The position numbers were made by a program, and so were the translations under genes. Positions 5,396-5,402 of a DNA stretch of 5,402 nucleotides are shown here, one piece after another; the first letter of the stretch is position 1, and the number at the start of each line of letters is the position of its first letter. The notes under the pieces were generated by a model that was not told the origin of the DNA, did no database searches, and was given only the letters and a program-made list of their open reading frames with translations. The DNA comes from Geoglobus sp. (GTDB lineage Archaea > Halobacteriota > Archaeoglobi > Archaeoglobales > Archaeoglobaceae). The stretch is from positions 1,846 through 7,247 of the forward strand of contig JALURI010000266.1 of NCBI GenBank assembly GCA_027016965.1, written 5' to 3'.

Positions 5396-5402
5396 ATGAT
5401 TG
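5396..5402 (+). CDS. Possible start of a divergent gene, cut by the window edge
   Basis: Only ATG ATT and one more base are visible. The call rests on the promoter match at 5359-5373 at the right distance, and on the lack of any other gene in the final 112 bases. A purine-rich AGGAAAGTG lies upstream but too far away to be a convincing ribosome-binding site. The product cannot be inferred. Confidence 0.3.

Overview
The window looks archaeal, most likely euryarchaeal. It carries proteins found in archaea but not bacteria: ribosomal proteins S19e, L31e, L39e and L18a/LX, translation factor aIF6, a PDCD5-type protein and the alpha subunit of prefoldin. Moderate-to-low GC, promoters of BRE/TATA type and the style of the PAS-histidine kinase would fit the Archaeoglobales, but that placement is an inference I cannot confirm from the sequence alone.

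Layout. Positions 1-423 (+) hold the C-terminal part of an amidohydrolase-like TIM-barrel protein cut by the window edge. It meets, tail to tail with one base between the stop codons, a cytosolic PAS-domain histidine kinase (425-1426, -). The kinase has its own candidate promoter, which would place its mRNA start at the ATG. Upstream of it on the same strand is a nine-gene cluster read right to left from about 5290 to 1510: YhbY/CRM-type RNA-binding protein, S19e, PDCD5-like protein, L39e (50 aa), L31e, aIF6, L18a/LX, prefoldin alpha and FtsY. The last 112 bases are a probable divergent promoter region. It has TATA-like elements on both strands, a small repeat array between them, and the first codon or two of a plus-strand gene that leaves the window.

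How the genes fit together. The nine-gene cluster links late steps of protein production: 60S-type subunit proteins and the anti-association factor aIF6, a small-subunit protein, a probable ribosome-assembly RNA-binding protein, a chaperone subunit for nascent chains, and the signal recognition particle receptor. Spacing is tight: one ATGA overlap, gaps of 1 to 11 bases, and one larger gap of 47 bases before the PDCD5 gene. Several stop codons are fused to a GAGGTG-type ribosome-binding site at a nearly constant distance from the next start, which points to translational coupling. The kinase and the amidohydrolase appear functionally unrelated to the cluster.

No tRNA, rRNA, CRISPR array, insertion sequence or obvious mobile element is present. 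This is mainly conserved housekeeping sequence. I did not find a convincing new system; the findings are of modest size.
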